A stretch of DNA of 64,000 nucleotides, taken from Alopecurus myosuroides (lineage: Eukaryota > Streptophyta > Magnoliopsida > Poales > Poaceae). Where the stretch lies: contig CM054059.1 in assembly GCA_028641055.1 (NCBI GenBank), forward strand, positions 107,706,263 through 107,770,262, read 5' to 3'. The number at the start of each line of letters is the position of its first letter. The first letter of the stretch is position 1. The translations under genes and the position numbers were made by a program. Shown piece by piece: positions 43,745-57,257 of the stretch. Below the pieces are notes generated by a model, which worked only from the letters and a program-made list of their open reading frames with translations, searched no databases and had not been told where the DNA came from.

Positions 43745-46700
43745 TGTAACATCCCTGATTTTTGGAGGAATTCAAAAATCACAAAACTTTAAAAATTCTG
43801 TTTTCCACTAAAGCAAGCCACCAAAAACAAATAAAACTCCAACGCAAAGGTAATATTATATGTTATTACAATTGGAAATGATAATCCAAATGCCTCTGTT
43901 TTCTAAAACGCTAAATCCTCAAAATAGATAATTATGCAAAGAAACAATTTTTCCCTATTTTGAAAATATTATTTAGTAGCTATTAGAGAATTAAACATGT
44001 TGTGAACAGATAAAATTTTAAACATGCTAAAACAACACATAAATGTTTCCTTTTGACAGAGAATTTTTTACAAAACCATAGGTTTTTGTTAGAGGCATTT
44101 GAGACTCATAAAACAATAGTTATGATTTATTAAATAAAAAAACAGAAAAAAGAAAAGAAAAAAATGTATAAGACAGCCCAACTGGGCCGAGCCCACCTTC
44201 TATTTCCCGCACACACGCGGCGCGAAGGGGCCAGCTTCCCAGCCGCACAAACAGCCAACGAGCCTAGTAGAAGCCCGCACCCCTCACCCCCTCTTTTCTC
44301 TCTCTGACCGGTGGATCCCACCTGTGACGCAGCCGTGACGCCGTGGTGACGTCACCTCGTCCCTAACCTCCTGCGTAAGGAACCCTAACCCGTATCCTGC
44401 ACGAATCCCTCCCCGATTTCATCGCATGTACCCGACACCACCTATATAATGCCCTCGATCTCCTCTCCAAAACCCCTCTGGTTACCCTAAAAATATCGCG
44501 ACCATGCCGCCAAAATTGCTCGTCAGAGCTGCCCCTGCCAGACGCCACCTTCTCCCGTTTCTGCCGACACCACAGGTCGTAGTTGCCCCCCTTTTGGCCA
44601 CTTTCCTTCTCTCCTCTCTTTGGCGCATCTCCCTGACCCCCTATGTCACTCACAGAGGCACGAGGACGCGCGGGCGAGTTAGTCGGAGCCCGTAACCACC
44701 ACGTCCACAAGATCTACACCGCGCCACCGATCGGGGAGCCGCAAGCCAGCGCCACCATCGCCATCCTCTTCACCGTGCTCCGCTGAGCCACACCGTTCCC
44801 TCCACGCGCTCGGGAACCCCCTGCCGCGCCATCTCCGTCGAAAGTCAGCGTCGTCGGCCGCCGTTCCTCCATGATCCGGCGAGAATCCGCCGCGGTGAGA
44901 ACCCTCTACTTCCTGAACCGTTAGACCATGATCCTCCAGCCCCTGTTTGATCACTAGCCGACACGTGCGATTAGATCTGGAGTGTTCGTACTAACTTAGA
45001 TCCAACGCTCCACAGCCACGATCCGCACGAACGGGTATCGTCTAATCAGAACGCTCCATTTGCTCTCCCATGGATTGCCCTATTTTCTTTTAACAGAGAA
45101 GCCCCTGTACTTTTTGCAGGAAAGCCCCTCGACTTAGATTCATCATAACTTTTTAACCCTTACTCCAAATTGAATAATTTTATACCTTTTGAAATCAACA
45201 CAACTTGTAGAATCTTTTAGCACTGTTCAAATTCCAATTTGAATAATTTATTTATTTTTCAAATTCAAATATGCTTGTTTGATGATTTTTTACATAACTT
45301 AAATTTTATAATTCCAAAAATTGTAAATAAAATATTTTTGGAAACCTTAGGATGTATACTTTTATATCCTCAGTCCCAAAATAATTTTTGAACCAATTAA
45401 ATTTGATTTTAGATTTGTTTGGCCTTTTGAGTGTTTTGACTTAGTTTAAATTCTGTAAATATTTCTCAATATGTTTTCTTTAGCAATTTTTCTCTAAGTA
45501 CTAACCTTAGACTAGAGAGACCAAAACCTAAGCCCTTGGATGACTTGAAATCATCCATGTAAATTGTTCTAGTTGGCCCTCCTAGTTGAAAACCACTAAG
45601 TCTGGATTAGTGAAAAGCCATGGAGAGGATGCTACTATTGTCAACTTGAAGATTTTCAACATGAAGCCAAAATACCAATGAAGGACTTAGCCAAGAAAAC
45701 CAACTTCAGAAGCATCTCCAAAAAGAAGAAGCACTTAGAAGAAAATCAAGAGGAACTTTAAGAAGACCAACCCTTTTCCCTCTAAGTCTTTCTCCCTTTT
45801 CTTTTCTGTTCCCCTAGACTCTATGGTGACTAAGTTAGATCAAGACCAGCCCCTAGCTTGTACCAAAATCATAAGTCTTGCAAGTTCAATGAAGTCACCA
45901 CAAGGAGGAATCTACAAAGGAGGTGAAGATTAGACCAACCAATGTGAAAACTTGGAATTTGTTTTTCGAGACTTAGAATTTGTTTTCTCAAGTGAGATGG
46001 GAGTTTTTGACCAAGACTTCAACAAAGAGCTTTTCATAAAGAAGAACAACTTCAACAAGAAGCCAACTCAAGAAGAATACTCTCCCAGAGGATGAAGAAT
46101 AAGAGATGATTTTACAAGTCCTTTTTAAAGGAACACTAACAATCTCTACTACCTCTCTTATTCTATATGACTAAGTCCCTAGAATTAATAAGGAGGACTA
46201 AAAGCAAGGCCATTGAAGAAACATGCAAAAAGACTTAGACATCAGAAGCAACTCAAGGGAGCCAAAGAAGACATGAAGAAAACAAGACATAAATAGATTA
46301 GACCTTTGTGTGATCTTTTGATCATAGACCAATCCTTAGTCATAAATGGAAAATACTAACTACAATTACTTAGTTTATTTTGTGCATTGAAACTAAATGT
46401 TTTCACATGTTTTCCTTTGCTTTGTTTGTTGTTTTGTATATTTTCTTCATTTGTTTGTTTGTTAACATGCTTGTTTATTCTGTTGTTGTGTTTTCAATGT
46501 TTAGATTGTACGGAGATCAACATTCTTTTCCGAAGAGAGGTGATCGTTCTTCACCAACTTCAAAACGCAAGTAACACACCATCATCTATTTTGAGTAGTA
46601 TGCATGATAGGAAATTTTACTAAGTTATATTATGCTAGGCTATTATCCTAGTAGTGTGTAGCCATCACTTTTTACCTTGTAGCCATTAAGCTTTGTAGAT

Positions 46701-47764
46701 GCTTAGCAATGCTGTGAAATGGTTTTTGCTAGATGTTGAGGAAAAATTCTAAGTATAACTATTAAATGAACCACCTGGGTGGAAGTGGAAAGACTGGATT
46801 ATGTTGAGTGGCTCCCTAGGGCCATATCAATGGTGTTTATGACCGAAGGAGTACACTTGTGGATGGCCACCCAGGAACAAAGAGATTCCTAAGTCCTTGT
46901 AAATCTAGTGGATTCCCGTGCAGCCTTTTGACATATGGGCTCTCTCTTGATCAACTAAGTTCTGAGAGTTCAGCCCATGCTTGACATGAAGATGTAGCAT
47001 AATTATAGGTGGAACGGGTCTTGCTGTCTGGGTTGAATTCTTGCTTCTGAAAGATCTCGTCTCAATTTTGTCCTTTCCATGATGCACTCCGTGTGTATAG
47101 GATGTTTGGGCTAATTGGAGATAAAGGGTGAAAGTGCACAACCTCTGTAGAGTTAGAAACTATGATCATAGCTGTGTCCCCGATAATGGACGACTTCGAG
47201 CAGCTGGACAAGGAATGGCGGAAGAATCTCAACACCATTTTCAATAAGTAAAATTTTGTCCAAGTGAACAATAGTTATGGTGCTTGGATTTCAATCCAAT
47301 GTTGCCACCCCTTGAGAAGAAAAGTTTGTTTTAGAAAAGAGATAGGAGAAAACTTTCTTTATGAAAAATTAGCCAAAACTCCACTCAGCCAAATATGCAA
47401 ATAGTATTAGTATTGTCATTTATATCCACCATAGTGTTACTTGGCAATACATTAAATTGTATTGACCCCCTTGTGGCTGCATATTTCATCTTGTTTCGTT
47501 CAGGATCTCGAGTCTACAACCAACATGTTTTGCCTGTGGCACATGAATAAGATGAGGCTCAATGTTGTACTATGTTTTCCGTTGTATTTCTATTTCCTGC
47601 TAGTATTCTGAGACTATGCAAGTTGTAAAGTTATTTTTTAAAGACTGGATCATGCGATGTAATAGATTTTGATGCATTTGCTTGATATTTCATTTTGAAC
47701 TGTGGTGCTAGCAATTGATCCAGGGACTAGCACAATAACACAGGGTTCTTGCATTATTTAAACG
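43745..47764 (+). mobile_element. Long LTR-like sequence (probable solo LTR) inserted in the Athila-type LTR
   Basis: Begins TGTAACATCCCTGATTTTTGG, the same start as the minus-strand LTRs of 51284-60982. It shares further blocks with them in the same order, such as a dGATCTCGAGTCTa...ACATGTTtTGCCTGTGG segment near 47505-47545. TATATAA at 44443-44449 followed by a GC-rich leader marks a plausible promoter. No internal domain, primer site or second LTR is seen, so a solo LTR about 4 kb long is likely. The right border is approximate and no clear target duplication was found. No gene is supported in the 4 kb. Confidence 0.6.
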
Positions 47765-48535
47765 TGAGAATGCTAGAATTCAAGATCATAACTAACATAC
47801 ACATGAAGATAACATGGTAGATTGATAATTAAATGACATAACATTCAATAATCATCAGATCCCAGCAAACACAATATGTAGCATTACAAATATATGATCT
47901 CGATCATGTGAGGCAGCTCACGAGATCTAAATATGAGGCATAAACAGAAGAGAACAACCATCTAGCTACTGCTATGGACACGTAGTCCAAGGATGAACTA
48001 ATCACACATCACTCCGAAGGAGGGCATGGTGGTGTAGAGCCCTCCGGTGATGATTTACCTCCCGGCAGGGTGCCGGGGAGAACTCCAGAACCCTCCCGAT
48101 CTCGGGTTGACGATGACGGAGGCCTCATGCGTTTTTCGTGGAAAAGTGGTCTCTCTTTAGGGTTAACTATCCGAGGGGGTAATATAGGCAAAAGGGAGAT
48201 GGCGGTGGGCGCCTGAGGGGCCCACACCACCCCAGGCGCGTCTAGGGTCGCCGCCCTATGGTGTGGCCTCTCTCTGGGCCTCTTCGGGACTCCGTGGAAC
48301 CTTTGGGAATTCTAAGACTTCCGGGCTTGGAATTTTCCAATTCTGAGAATATTTCCAGAACAACTTTTCTGAAACTAAAAATAGCAGAAAACATGAACTA
48401 GCTCTATGGCATCTTGTCAATAGATTAGTCCCGGGAAATAGATAAAAATGACATAAAGTGTAAGGAAAACATGTAGCATATGGCATGAAAACAACATGGA
48501 ACATCAGAAATTAAGGATATGTTTATGACGTATCA
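47765..48535 (-). repeat. Partial Athila-type LTR, right piece
   Basis: Continues the 43451-43744 LTR to its start, TGATACGTCATAAACATATCC at 48535 on the minus strand. It aligns with 33010-33783. Copia integrase sequence begins at 48536, so this LTR start marks an insertion point in the outer copia. Confidence 0.82.
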
Positions 48536-51283
48536 TGTATCTTGAATAGTCATCCACAATCACCAAGTAATACTTCTTGCCTCCAAGACTTGCCTCGAGA
48601 ACAGCACCAAAGAGATCAATATGGAGAAGCTCTAAGATCCTCTTTGATGAGATAATTGTCTTGCTTGGATGCGAAGAATCATGCATCTTTCCTTCAACAC
48701 AAGCCCTACACACACGATCTTTGGCAAAGGAAACATTTTCTTTTAGTCTGAGCATGTGGCCACCTTTGTGAATACTTTGCAAAGCTCTCATGTTGACATG
48801 GGATAAGCGGCGATTCCACAACCACCCCACGTCGACCTTACCGAAGATACACATCATTTGAGTGTTGGTTGACTCCGAATAGTCTACCACATAAACTCAT
48901 TTTCGACATGCCCAACGTAAGAAACATCGAGAGACTTGCTCCACAGAATGACCACCTTGTTAGGATCAAAGAAGACGGAAAAACTCATTTTCCCTAAAGC
49001 ACAAACTGAAGTCAAATTCAAACCAAGGGATTCGACAAGCATGAAATTTTCAAGGGTGATATTAGGAGCAACAACCACCTTGTCGAAACCCTTTACCTCA
49101 GATTTTGACTTATATCCATAAGTGACGGTTGCTTGATTTATATTTGATTTCAACTCCGTCATAAGTTCCTTGCTTCCGGTCATATGACTTGTACACCCAC
49201 TATCAAGTATCCATTTTGATCCACCGAAAGCATAGCCCTACAAGGAATCATTGACTTGAGTTAGGACCCTATGAGGGCCCTCTCATGTTAGAAACAAGGG
49301 CCTTTGGAACCCAAATAGAGTAATCAATGAAACTCTCAATAGGACCGACATATTTAGCTGGCACAACACCATTATAATCAACAAATAAGAAATGGTGTGG
49401 ATTGTTAGTCCCCGCGGAGTTGATCGAGTAGTGTTGTCCCTAATGACAATACCACTCACACCAACATTCTTCTTTGCTTGTGCGGGCTTGGCCTTGTTCT
49501 TTTTCTTGATCTTTTTCTTCTTGTTCTTGCTCTTGGCAACATAGCCAAGACCTTGCTTGCCATTTCGTGGTATAGGAGCAACAACTTGTGGCTCAACCTT
49601 CTCAACACTAGGGTCCTTGCCCTTGATTCTCGCTAGCCCTTCCTTTAACCTAGCATTCTCCATAATAACATTTGCATGATCACAAGGAGAATATAATTAC
49701 TAGGCACATTGAATTGATCAAGTTGAGTTTGAAGTTGTTCACAAGTCTTGTTGAGGGTAGAGTGTTCACTCTCCAAGGCCTTGTGAGACTTGGTGAGCTT
49801 CTCTAGCTCCTCGATTAGATTTTCATGACCAATGCCAAACTCAACCTTTTTCTTTTTAGCTCTTTTGTATTTAGGAATTACATGGTCACGTTATTTAGTG
49901 ATCTTAGAAATTAACTCATTATGTGACTCTTCAATAGTTTCAAGTTTCTTCTCAAGAGATACTCGAAGCTCATGTTCCTCCTCAAGAGCATTTGAGAGGG
50001 AACCCTTTTCAATGCAACCTTCCCTCTCGGTTTCACATTTCTTCTTAAGAGCCTCTTGGGCGTCACCCAATTGACTCATGAGAAGATCAAAGTACTTCTT
50101 GGTCTCACCTTGCACGTTAGTCATAAATATACTAAAAGAGGCAATTTCATCTTCAACACTAGGACTAGCAAGGTTATTCTTTCGAGTCTTAGAGTTGGAT
50201 GAAGATGATACCTCGGTGGACTTAGCCATGAAGCACTTTGTGGAGGTTTGAGGAAGATTCTAATTGGGGGCTTCAAAGAGTGATGGAGATGATGAAGATG
50301 CAATAGCAATAGCGTCCACTTAAATGGTGGTTTCTTCTTCTTCTTTATCATCGGAATCATACTCTTCTTGAGTCACTAGCCCATATCTTGATGATGGCTT
50401 CTTGTTGAAGGGTTTCTTCTTCAAATGAGGCTTGTTGTTGGGGAGCTTTGACTTATCCTTTAGGACAAGCTTTCCTCCATGGCCTTCCCTATTCTCGAAG
50501 GGTCACTCGACAACAAAGTGATACTTGTCTTGACAATTTAAACAAGCCCTTACTTTTTGAGTCTCGTATTTGCCATAGCTTGACTTGGTCTTATCCTCAA
50601 CATATGCCTTGGCCTTGGGAGTGTTCTTCCAAAACTTTTGCACCGCAATAGCAACATAATTATTAAGCACGGGATCATATTCTTGATCTCTGAGCAGAGA
50701 TAAATTTTGTGCTAAAGCAACCTCTTCTTGTTAATGCACCACCTTGGTCACCACCTTGGCCTTCAAAGCAACAGAGTCTCCTTTGTGCATTCCAATAGCA
50801 CGAGCACGAGTGTCATGATCAAGATTTGTTTGAACTTGGAAGGAGGCCATCTCTTGCATCACCTCGGTTTAGGTCATGAGGTGATAGTTGTGTCTTCCTT
50901 GAAGGCTCTTCGAGTCCACGGGCTCGGGCACTCACATACTTCCTCTTGATCCAAGCATCATTCACATAAGTGGCACCAAAACCACTAAAGGCAGTAGCTA
51001 GGGTCTTGAGTCTTTGGTACATGCCCTCATGGTTCTCACCATCAAGCATATAGAACCCTTCGGCCTCATTTATCAAGATATCATACCTATTCCTCTTCAT
51101 GATTTCATTGCCCACAAACATGGGGATAAGAGCATCCCATGTTTCTTTGGCGTGGAGTATTGTTGAAGATGAGGCATGTGGTTCGAACCCACAGCTTGTT
51201 AAATCATAGACAAGACGGTGTAGTTGAGTTGGCAATCTACTACTTCTCTTCTTGTCAAGTTCTTGGGGTCATGAAGCTTGTAT
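48536..51283 (-). pseudogene. Copia gag, protease and start of integrase of the outer element
   Basis: Minus-strand motifs from right to left. Gag (51283-50850, UBN2-like) contains ETWDALIPMFVGNE and YQRLKTLATAF. A zinc knuckle C-x2-C-x4-H near 50550-50505 has its last Cys codon changed to TGA (50505-50503). A long Lys/Glu coiled-coil stretch lies at 50110-49890, followed by a Lys-rich tract near 49500. Protease has ILDSGCTSHMTG near 49215-49180. The GAG-pre-integrase region is WNRRLSHVNMRAL...VCRACVEGK (48840-48690), and integrase starts with VIVDDYSRY, cut at 48536. Many frame changes occur. Gag continues at 60983 once 51284-60982 is removed. Confidence 0.85.
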
Positions 51284-54200
51284 CTGTAGCACCCTACCTT
51301 CTTACAAAGGTGGAATACTTGTGTACCTTCTATTCCCGGGATCTCTGATAGCATACACATGACAAAATGAAATATTCATTGCAATAGCATCATTCTACAT
51401 CGTTGATCCAGTGGATAAGAAATAAAATAGACTTACAAATGGCATAGTCAACATGGACTAGCCCAAATAACAAGGTCTCAAAATAAACACAGCGGAAAAC
51501 AAATCTTCAATGAGCCTTCTTCACTTCATGCGCCACAGGCAGAACATGTTGGCGATAGACTCGAGATCCTAAACGAAATCCTCACTCGTCTTCAGATTCA
51601 TCTGCACGTTGGAATATGCAGCCCCCACAGGGGAGGAAGTCAGTACAAACAATGTACTGGCAAGTGACACTTGTATGGTGGCAGTTTTGAGGAATAACTA
51701 TTTATATGATATTTGGCTGGTGGAGTCTGGGCTATTTGCATAAAGCCAATTTTGTCCTATATTTGGCAACTTCCTTTTAAACAAAAGAAATCATTTGTAC
51801 AATCCTTCATGGTTAAACCACCATAAAGGTGAACAAATCATCATGGCTAAACCACCATGAAGTTTGAAAGTCATCATGGTTAAACCACCATGAAGTTTGG
51901 TTGTGGCACCATGGTTAAACCACCATGTGCCCTATAAAGGGTTTCTACCATATTTTACTTTATTAAGAAAAGATGAGGAGATCCTTCGGCACCAACTCTG
52001 TCTAGTTTGCTCAACTGGCCCATAACCGGGGACACGGCTAAGATCTTAGTTTTTAACTCTGCAGAGATTGTGCACTTTCACCTTGAGACTCATTTTCCCC
52101 GAGAGAAAAATGAGACAAGACCTTTGGGAAGAGGGATTCGACCATACCAGTAATGACTCGTTGCTCCTAAAATTCTACCACCAACTGTCAATACAACAGG
52201 AGGAACCCCTACAACTTACTTAATCTTGGCAGAGCCCATATTACCTCAAGGCTGCACTGGAAGCTAACTATACAGTGAAGACCTACAAATCTCTTTAATC
52301 CTGAGTGGCGGTCCACAAGTGTACTCTCAGGTGATAACCCCCACATCCATGGTTAAACCACCATGAATATGGTCCTAGGTACCACTCAACATAATCCAAC
52401 CAAGTTTCAGTCCACCCAGGTGTTTCATTGGGTTGTTAATTTTCATTTTTTTAAAACATCACAACCCAACATGTATCATCAATAGTTGTGATAATATTCT
52501 GGCATAGCTAAACTAGTATCTAGTAGAGGTTTCAGGTTGGCTACACACTACTAGGTATTTCTAAGCATAGCATATACTTTGGAAAATAAATAAAATCACC
52601 TATGATGCATACTACTGAAAACTCTAATGCAATAAAAGTGGGACATGAGCGTCACTTGCCTTTTGAAAGAAGTCGTTTCTCACACTCTCTTTTGAACAAA
52701 GAATCATTGCACTTCGTTCACTCTATACGCTGGAAGAGTATAACAATGAACAAGAAATTCACAAACAAAAAGCATTTAAAAGCAATCAAGCACAACAATA
52801 TGTTCAAATAAGATTATTTATATTCTGATCAAGTTTTATCACATAAGTCAATATGCAAAAAGAATCAATGTGATTAGATTTAGGGTTGGCAAGGTATGGC
52901 TATCAAAGTTGTGAATTCTCAAATTCAAATGAGTGCATGTTAAAATGTGTGATATAGTACGTCTATAGTGCTACTAGACACATGATTTCATTATCTTTTT
53001 TTTTTCAAGCGGTATCAATTAAAAATGAGCTACATATTTTAAGTTATGATAAAAATACTCAATATTTCACATTTGAAATTTGAATATTTTATCATTGTCA
53101 AAACGTGAAATTAATGGTTCTATTGGATTCTATATTTTCTATGGATTTCAGAAATACTAAATTTGCAAAATTTTGATGAACAAAACCAAAGATAATTTCT
53201 TTGATGATCGAAAAATGGATAATGGAAATAGGCACGACACATGACTCCTATTGGTAGTGACTATCATCTATTTTGGTCTGTTAGATCTAGACGTGATGGG
53301 TGGCTAGTGTAGAAATACAGAGTATATCGCACACTCATATTCATCCACTTGGGTACAATATATTGAAGAGTACACAAGAGGAAGATGAATACATACACAC
53401 TAACAAACTAATCCTAGATCCTAGTCTACCGTGACCGTGAGTGAGTGGGTGCTAAGTGGTGCTGCATTCGCTGCATGCGACTGAGTCTAGCACACGAAGA
53501 TTAGCTCAAGTAAAGACACGGTCTAACAGCCAGGAACTAATCTGAGAGAGTGCTAACCAGCGGAGGCAGTTCCAGCAACAACGACGACATACTTGGGAAG
53601 CTCCAAGAGGCATAGCAGGGGGTTGCAACGTGTCTCGGGAAAGGTGATGCGAGTCCAGGATGATGGTGCGGCCGACGTGGTCGTACGCTTTCTGCAACGG
53701 CAACAGAGACGGTCGGCAGTCTCGGCAAATCCTCGCCGGAGATGGAGCGTGGTCGTCGGCTTCGGCCAGGAGATGCGCTCGTTACTCCGGTGACGCTGGG
53801 GCTGCGAAAAGGTGTCATGGAGGGTCGCATGAGCATGAAGAATCCTATGATTCGGACAGTGAAGGCCGAGGGCGAAGGTACTCACAGGAGGTGGTGGTGC
53901 TCTGCGGCGGCGGGGCGCTCGGGTCGACGGGGTCCTCGTCGACTCAGGGAACCTACGGACTAGACGTGGTGTCTAGCGAGTGCGCGCTGAGTGGCGCTAC
54001 CGGCGGTGTTGACGGTAGAGAGAGGTACGGCCGAAACTCACTGGAGACTGCAGCGAACGGCAGCGGCCGGGCCGGAGGAACGGCTCGAGAGAACGGCAGC
54101 CCAGCTGCGTTATTTCGGGGGAGAGGGCCACAGAATGGAGTGGCCAGGCTGGGTATTTAAAGAGGGCCAGAGAGGGTGGCCGTTGGGACTCGAGGGCGTG

Positions 54201-54991
54201 CAGAGAGTGGGATTCATGGGAAGTTCACGTGCAGCATGCGGAGGTCGTGGGGAGGAGCGGAGGTTGACGATGACTGAAAGATGGATCGGCCGGTTCCTGC
54301 TCCCTTGGTTCAGTACGTGAGTGCTGTAGTACACCTGGTTGGCTTCGATTCGTTTTTTTATTCGTTTCGCATGCTAGGTACGAGTTTGCTGGTATTAGCT
54401 AGCTCAGGTAGTATTTTTTTTTGTTCTTTTTCTTTTTCTATTTTATTCCCTGATTTTTTAAATATGACATATGTTTCATTTTATAAGTTCAAATGAACTC
54501 AATTTTGTTTCTATGGTTTAATAAAAATAAAACCTTTAACATAAAACTATTCTGTGTTGTTTCCAACACATTTCAAAAATGAATTTTGAAAAATATGGAT
54601 AATGCCTTAATAGCACCAAAAATCATTTTTTAAAAGAAAATTGTAAATGATTGGAAAATGTTTGTATAAAATCACATAGACATTTCATAAGTCAAATATT
54701 ACTTTCCAAAGTCATTTCTACTTGTTTTCATAATTTCAACAAAAATATTTAAAATATCATAAAACACAAATAGTTACTTAATGTGTTTTCTAAAATAGAA
54801 AAATAATAAATAATTGGAATTTGGGTTTAAGAAAAAGGTAGTTTGGATTCTTAATTCCAATTTCATTGAAACGTGCTTTGTTTTCTTTTGTTTCTTGCAT
54901 CTCATTTGGTTTTTGGTGACTTGTTTAACATGAAAACAAAAAGTTTCAATTTTTTTATTTTTGAGTTCTCTAAGAAATCAGGGATGTTACA
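51284..54991 (-). repeat. 3' LTR (3.7 kb) of the long-LTR element
   Basis: Minus-strand TGTAACATCCCTGATTTC at 54991 to GGTAGGGTGCTACA at 51284. It contains a GC-rich leader-like zone (53530-54340) with TTTAAATA near 54160 as a possible TATA box, and a cluster of CATGGTTAAACCACCATG palindromes (51808-51927 and 52348-52365). The open frames in the GC-rich zone (for example 53660-54160 plus) are not supported as genes. Confidence 0.9.
51808..52365. repeat. Five copies of an 18 bp interrupted palindrome in the 3' LTR
   Basis: CATGGTTAAACCACCATG or a one-base variant occurs at 51808, 51842, 51875, 51910 and 52348. Each has CATGGT/ACCATG arms around a TAAACC centre. Spacing among the first four is 33-35 bp. 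The second LTR keeps the same array near 57781-57901 and 58321. Confidence 0.85.
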
Positions 54992-55516
54992 GACTACCAC
55001 CCTTAAAATAAATCTCGTCCCGAGATTTGGGAAGGCTAGAAAAAGAGATAGGTTTGGGTAACTGGGTTTACCATATCCTGAGATGGATTCATACTTCATC
55101 ATCCATATTATTCTTGTATATCATGTATCCCCTCCTTGTGGGTATTTGGGACCTTGAATCCAAGTTTTGAACATGTAGGCTTCTATGTGTCCATATTAAC
55201 CTCCAATAGGATGTGTTTATTCTCATGGATTGAAGTGTGGTTTCACTCAATGTGGATTGAGTATAACTTTCCCTCGCGGTAGAGTTGTAGACCAACATAA
55301 GTCTGTTGACTTACCTTTGACACTAACGGATCACTCTTTGGGTCAAACAAAATTCCTTGGTCAGTCTAACCTTCTCTTCAGCTTCTTGGATGATGTCAGG
55401 ACCAAAGAAATTTCTTTCTACTAGATCACTCCACAGCAAGGATGTGGTGCATTTTCTTATACAGAGCCTCAATTGGTGCCATCTCAATACTATCTTGATA
55501 ATTGTTGTTGTAGGAA

Positions 55517-55903
55517 AAATCCTGCATATGGTAAGTTGTCATCCCAACTAGATCCATGGTCTAAGGTACATGCTCTCAGCATATCCTCTAGAATCTGATT
55601 GACCCTCTCAGTCTAACCATCTGTTTGAGAATGAAACGTTGTACTGAACTCCGGTCTGGTTCCTAAGGACTCATGCAGTTGCTTCCAGAAGTGTGAGGTA
55701 AACTGGGTACTCCTATCAGACACAATAATCTTTGGAACATCGTGAAGTCAGACAATCTTCTTCATGTATATATCAGCCAACTTTGCACTGGTGTAGGTGG
55801 TCTTTACTGGCACAAAGTGTGCTATCTTTTTCAAACGATCAACCACTTCCCAAATAGAGCCATACCCTAATTTGGTTCGAGGTAATCCAGTGATGAAGTC
55901 CAT
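55517..55903 (-). pseudogene. Chromovirus-type integrase core remnant
   Basis: The minus strand reads [33 protein letters not shown] and TERVNQILEDMLRAC. The two catalytic Asp and the Glu positions are recognisable. Two in-frame stops (after MKKIV and after SQTDG) inactivate it. It is the only coding trace in the element and shows that the parent was a gypsy element of the chromovirus type. Confidence 0.85.
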
Positions 55904-57242
55904 ACCAATTTGTTCCTATTTCCTTGGCAATCTTTCATCATGTTGTTGTATCTCTTGAATGCAAACACCATGCTATTTCTAACAAAACTCTCATGGTAGG
56001 CAATATATTCCATTGCATGATTCCTCCAAGATTGTCTTTGTCCTCTCCGAAGTTTAATACGTTTTGTCAACACTTGCCTAACATAGGGTTATAATAATAT
56101 TCTACCATTCTATGGTTCAAGCTTATTAACGTCGTCTCTCTAATAGGTATGTCAGTCAGATTTAACATTCCTCATAACAGAGCGAATGAAATGAGTAGTC
56201 GTCATGGTAGCTACTCCACATCGCACTCAAATCATTACTATGTATTTGGTATGGTAAATATCGTATGATAACACTAGGTCACTTCACTTGTCTAACAGAT
56301 AGTTTCCCACCTGTCAGACAAACCTGAACTAAGCTATCGTTTCTCCAACTAGAAGGGTTGCGTGAACTCTTTGCACCTCCAGTTGAACAGTTGCATCTTC
56401 TTCATATGTTCTTCTCATATTGTAGGTAGCTTTTTATGATGTGTTGGTTTATGTGACTCTGACTCCACATGTCTATTATCCCTTGTTGATGGACTGGCAG
56501 CTCCTTAGGATAGAGGTGGCTTGATCATGGATGTGGTTGTTCCTTCACCCAGAAGAACAGAATCCTGAAATCTTTGGTATTCCTCAAATGGATGTTTGTC
56601 TCAAATTTGTGCTCTTGGGTGTCAAGCAGTTGTTGCACTCCAATCTTGACACTCACTATGGTTGGTAAATGGGTATGGTGTTGGGTTTGGTTTAGCATGG
56701 ATAAGTAGAGATTTAGAAAGAAACTAAAGAAGGTTCCTACCCAAACACAACAGAGCAAGAGAAAACATCAGACAAACAACATATAACAAGCATATATCAA
56801 ACATTCATCACTCTAGTCATCAAGGTTTAACAAACAACCTAGTATAGTCATACCACACACAATTGTATGACCAATACACTAACACGTTAACGTTGTTCTA
56901 ACAAAGCAACTAGATTGGTGGTCTCATCTATATTTCTTGAGTTGCTTCAAATCCTCTTCTCAATGTCTTGAGATGTTGATCTTCATGTTGAAACCAAAGG
57001 TCATGTGAAACCTATTCTTTGCACTCCATGATTTTCACCAACCATGTCTTGATAGAAAACTAGAGGTAGGTCATCTATAACAAGAGAAGAAGAATTTGAA
57101 GGTGAATAATAGATGAGAGGATATGAGAAGGTTAAAATGTGATGTTCTGTTTCTATAGGTTTGAAGGAAGTTGATTTTCAATCCTAGGGTCTTTCCTAGT
57201 TCTAATCCAAACTTAGGGTCTCGATCCTACAGGCAACACTAT

Positions 57243-57254
57243 GCTCTGATACCA
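57243..57254 (-). other. Primer-binding site of the long-LTR element
   Basis: Minus-strand TGGTATCAGAGC lies three bases after the 5' LTR end. It fits an initiator tRNA-Met primer. Confidence 0.9.
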
Positions 57255-57257
57255 TTT

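Larger units (their letters stand above)
54992..57257 (-). other. Interior of the long-LTR element
   Basis: From the primer site at 57254 there is about 1.3 kb with no recognisable gene, where gag and pol would be. An integrase remnant follows (55903-55517), then 3' untranslated sequence with TTTATTTTAAGGGTGGTAGTC next to the LTR. The palindromic word TCTCGTCCCGAGA at 55014-55026 is typical of the 3' end of such elements. Confidence 0.75.

Noticed and set aside
51808..52365. Regularly spaced 18 bp repeats as a CRISPR array
   Set aside because: Spacers are only about 15-17 bp, the array is inside a plant LTR and duplicated in its partner, and no associated genes exist.
53660..54160. Plus-strand 166-codon frame, repeated at 59621-60124, as a duplicated gene
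   Set aside because: Both lie in the GC-rich part of the two LTRs, opposite to LTR polarity, with overlapping open frames on both strands. Preservation is explained by recent LTR duplication.
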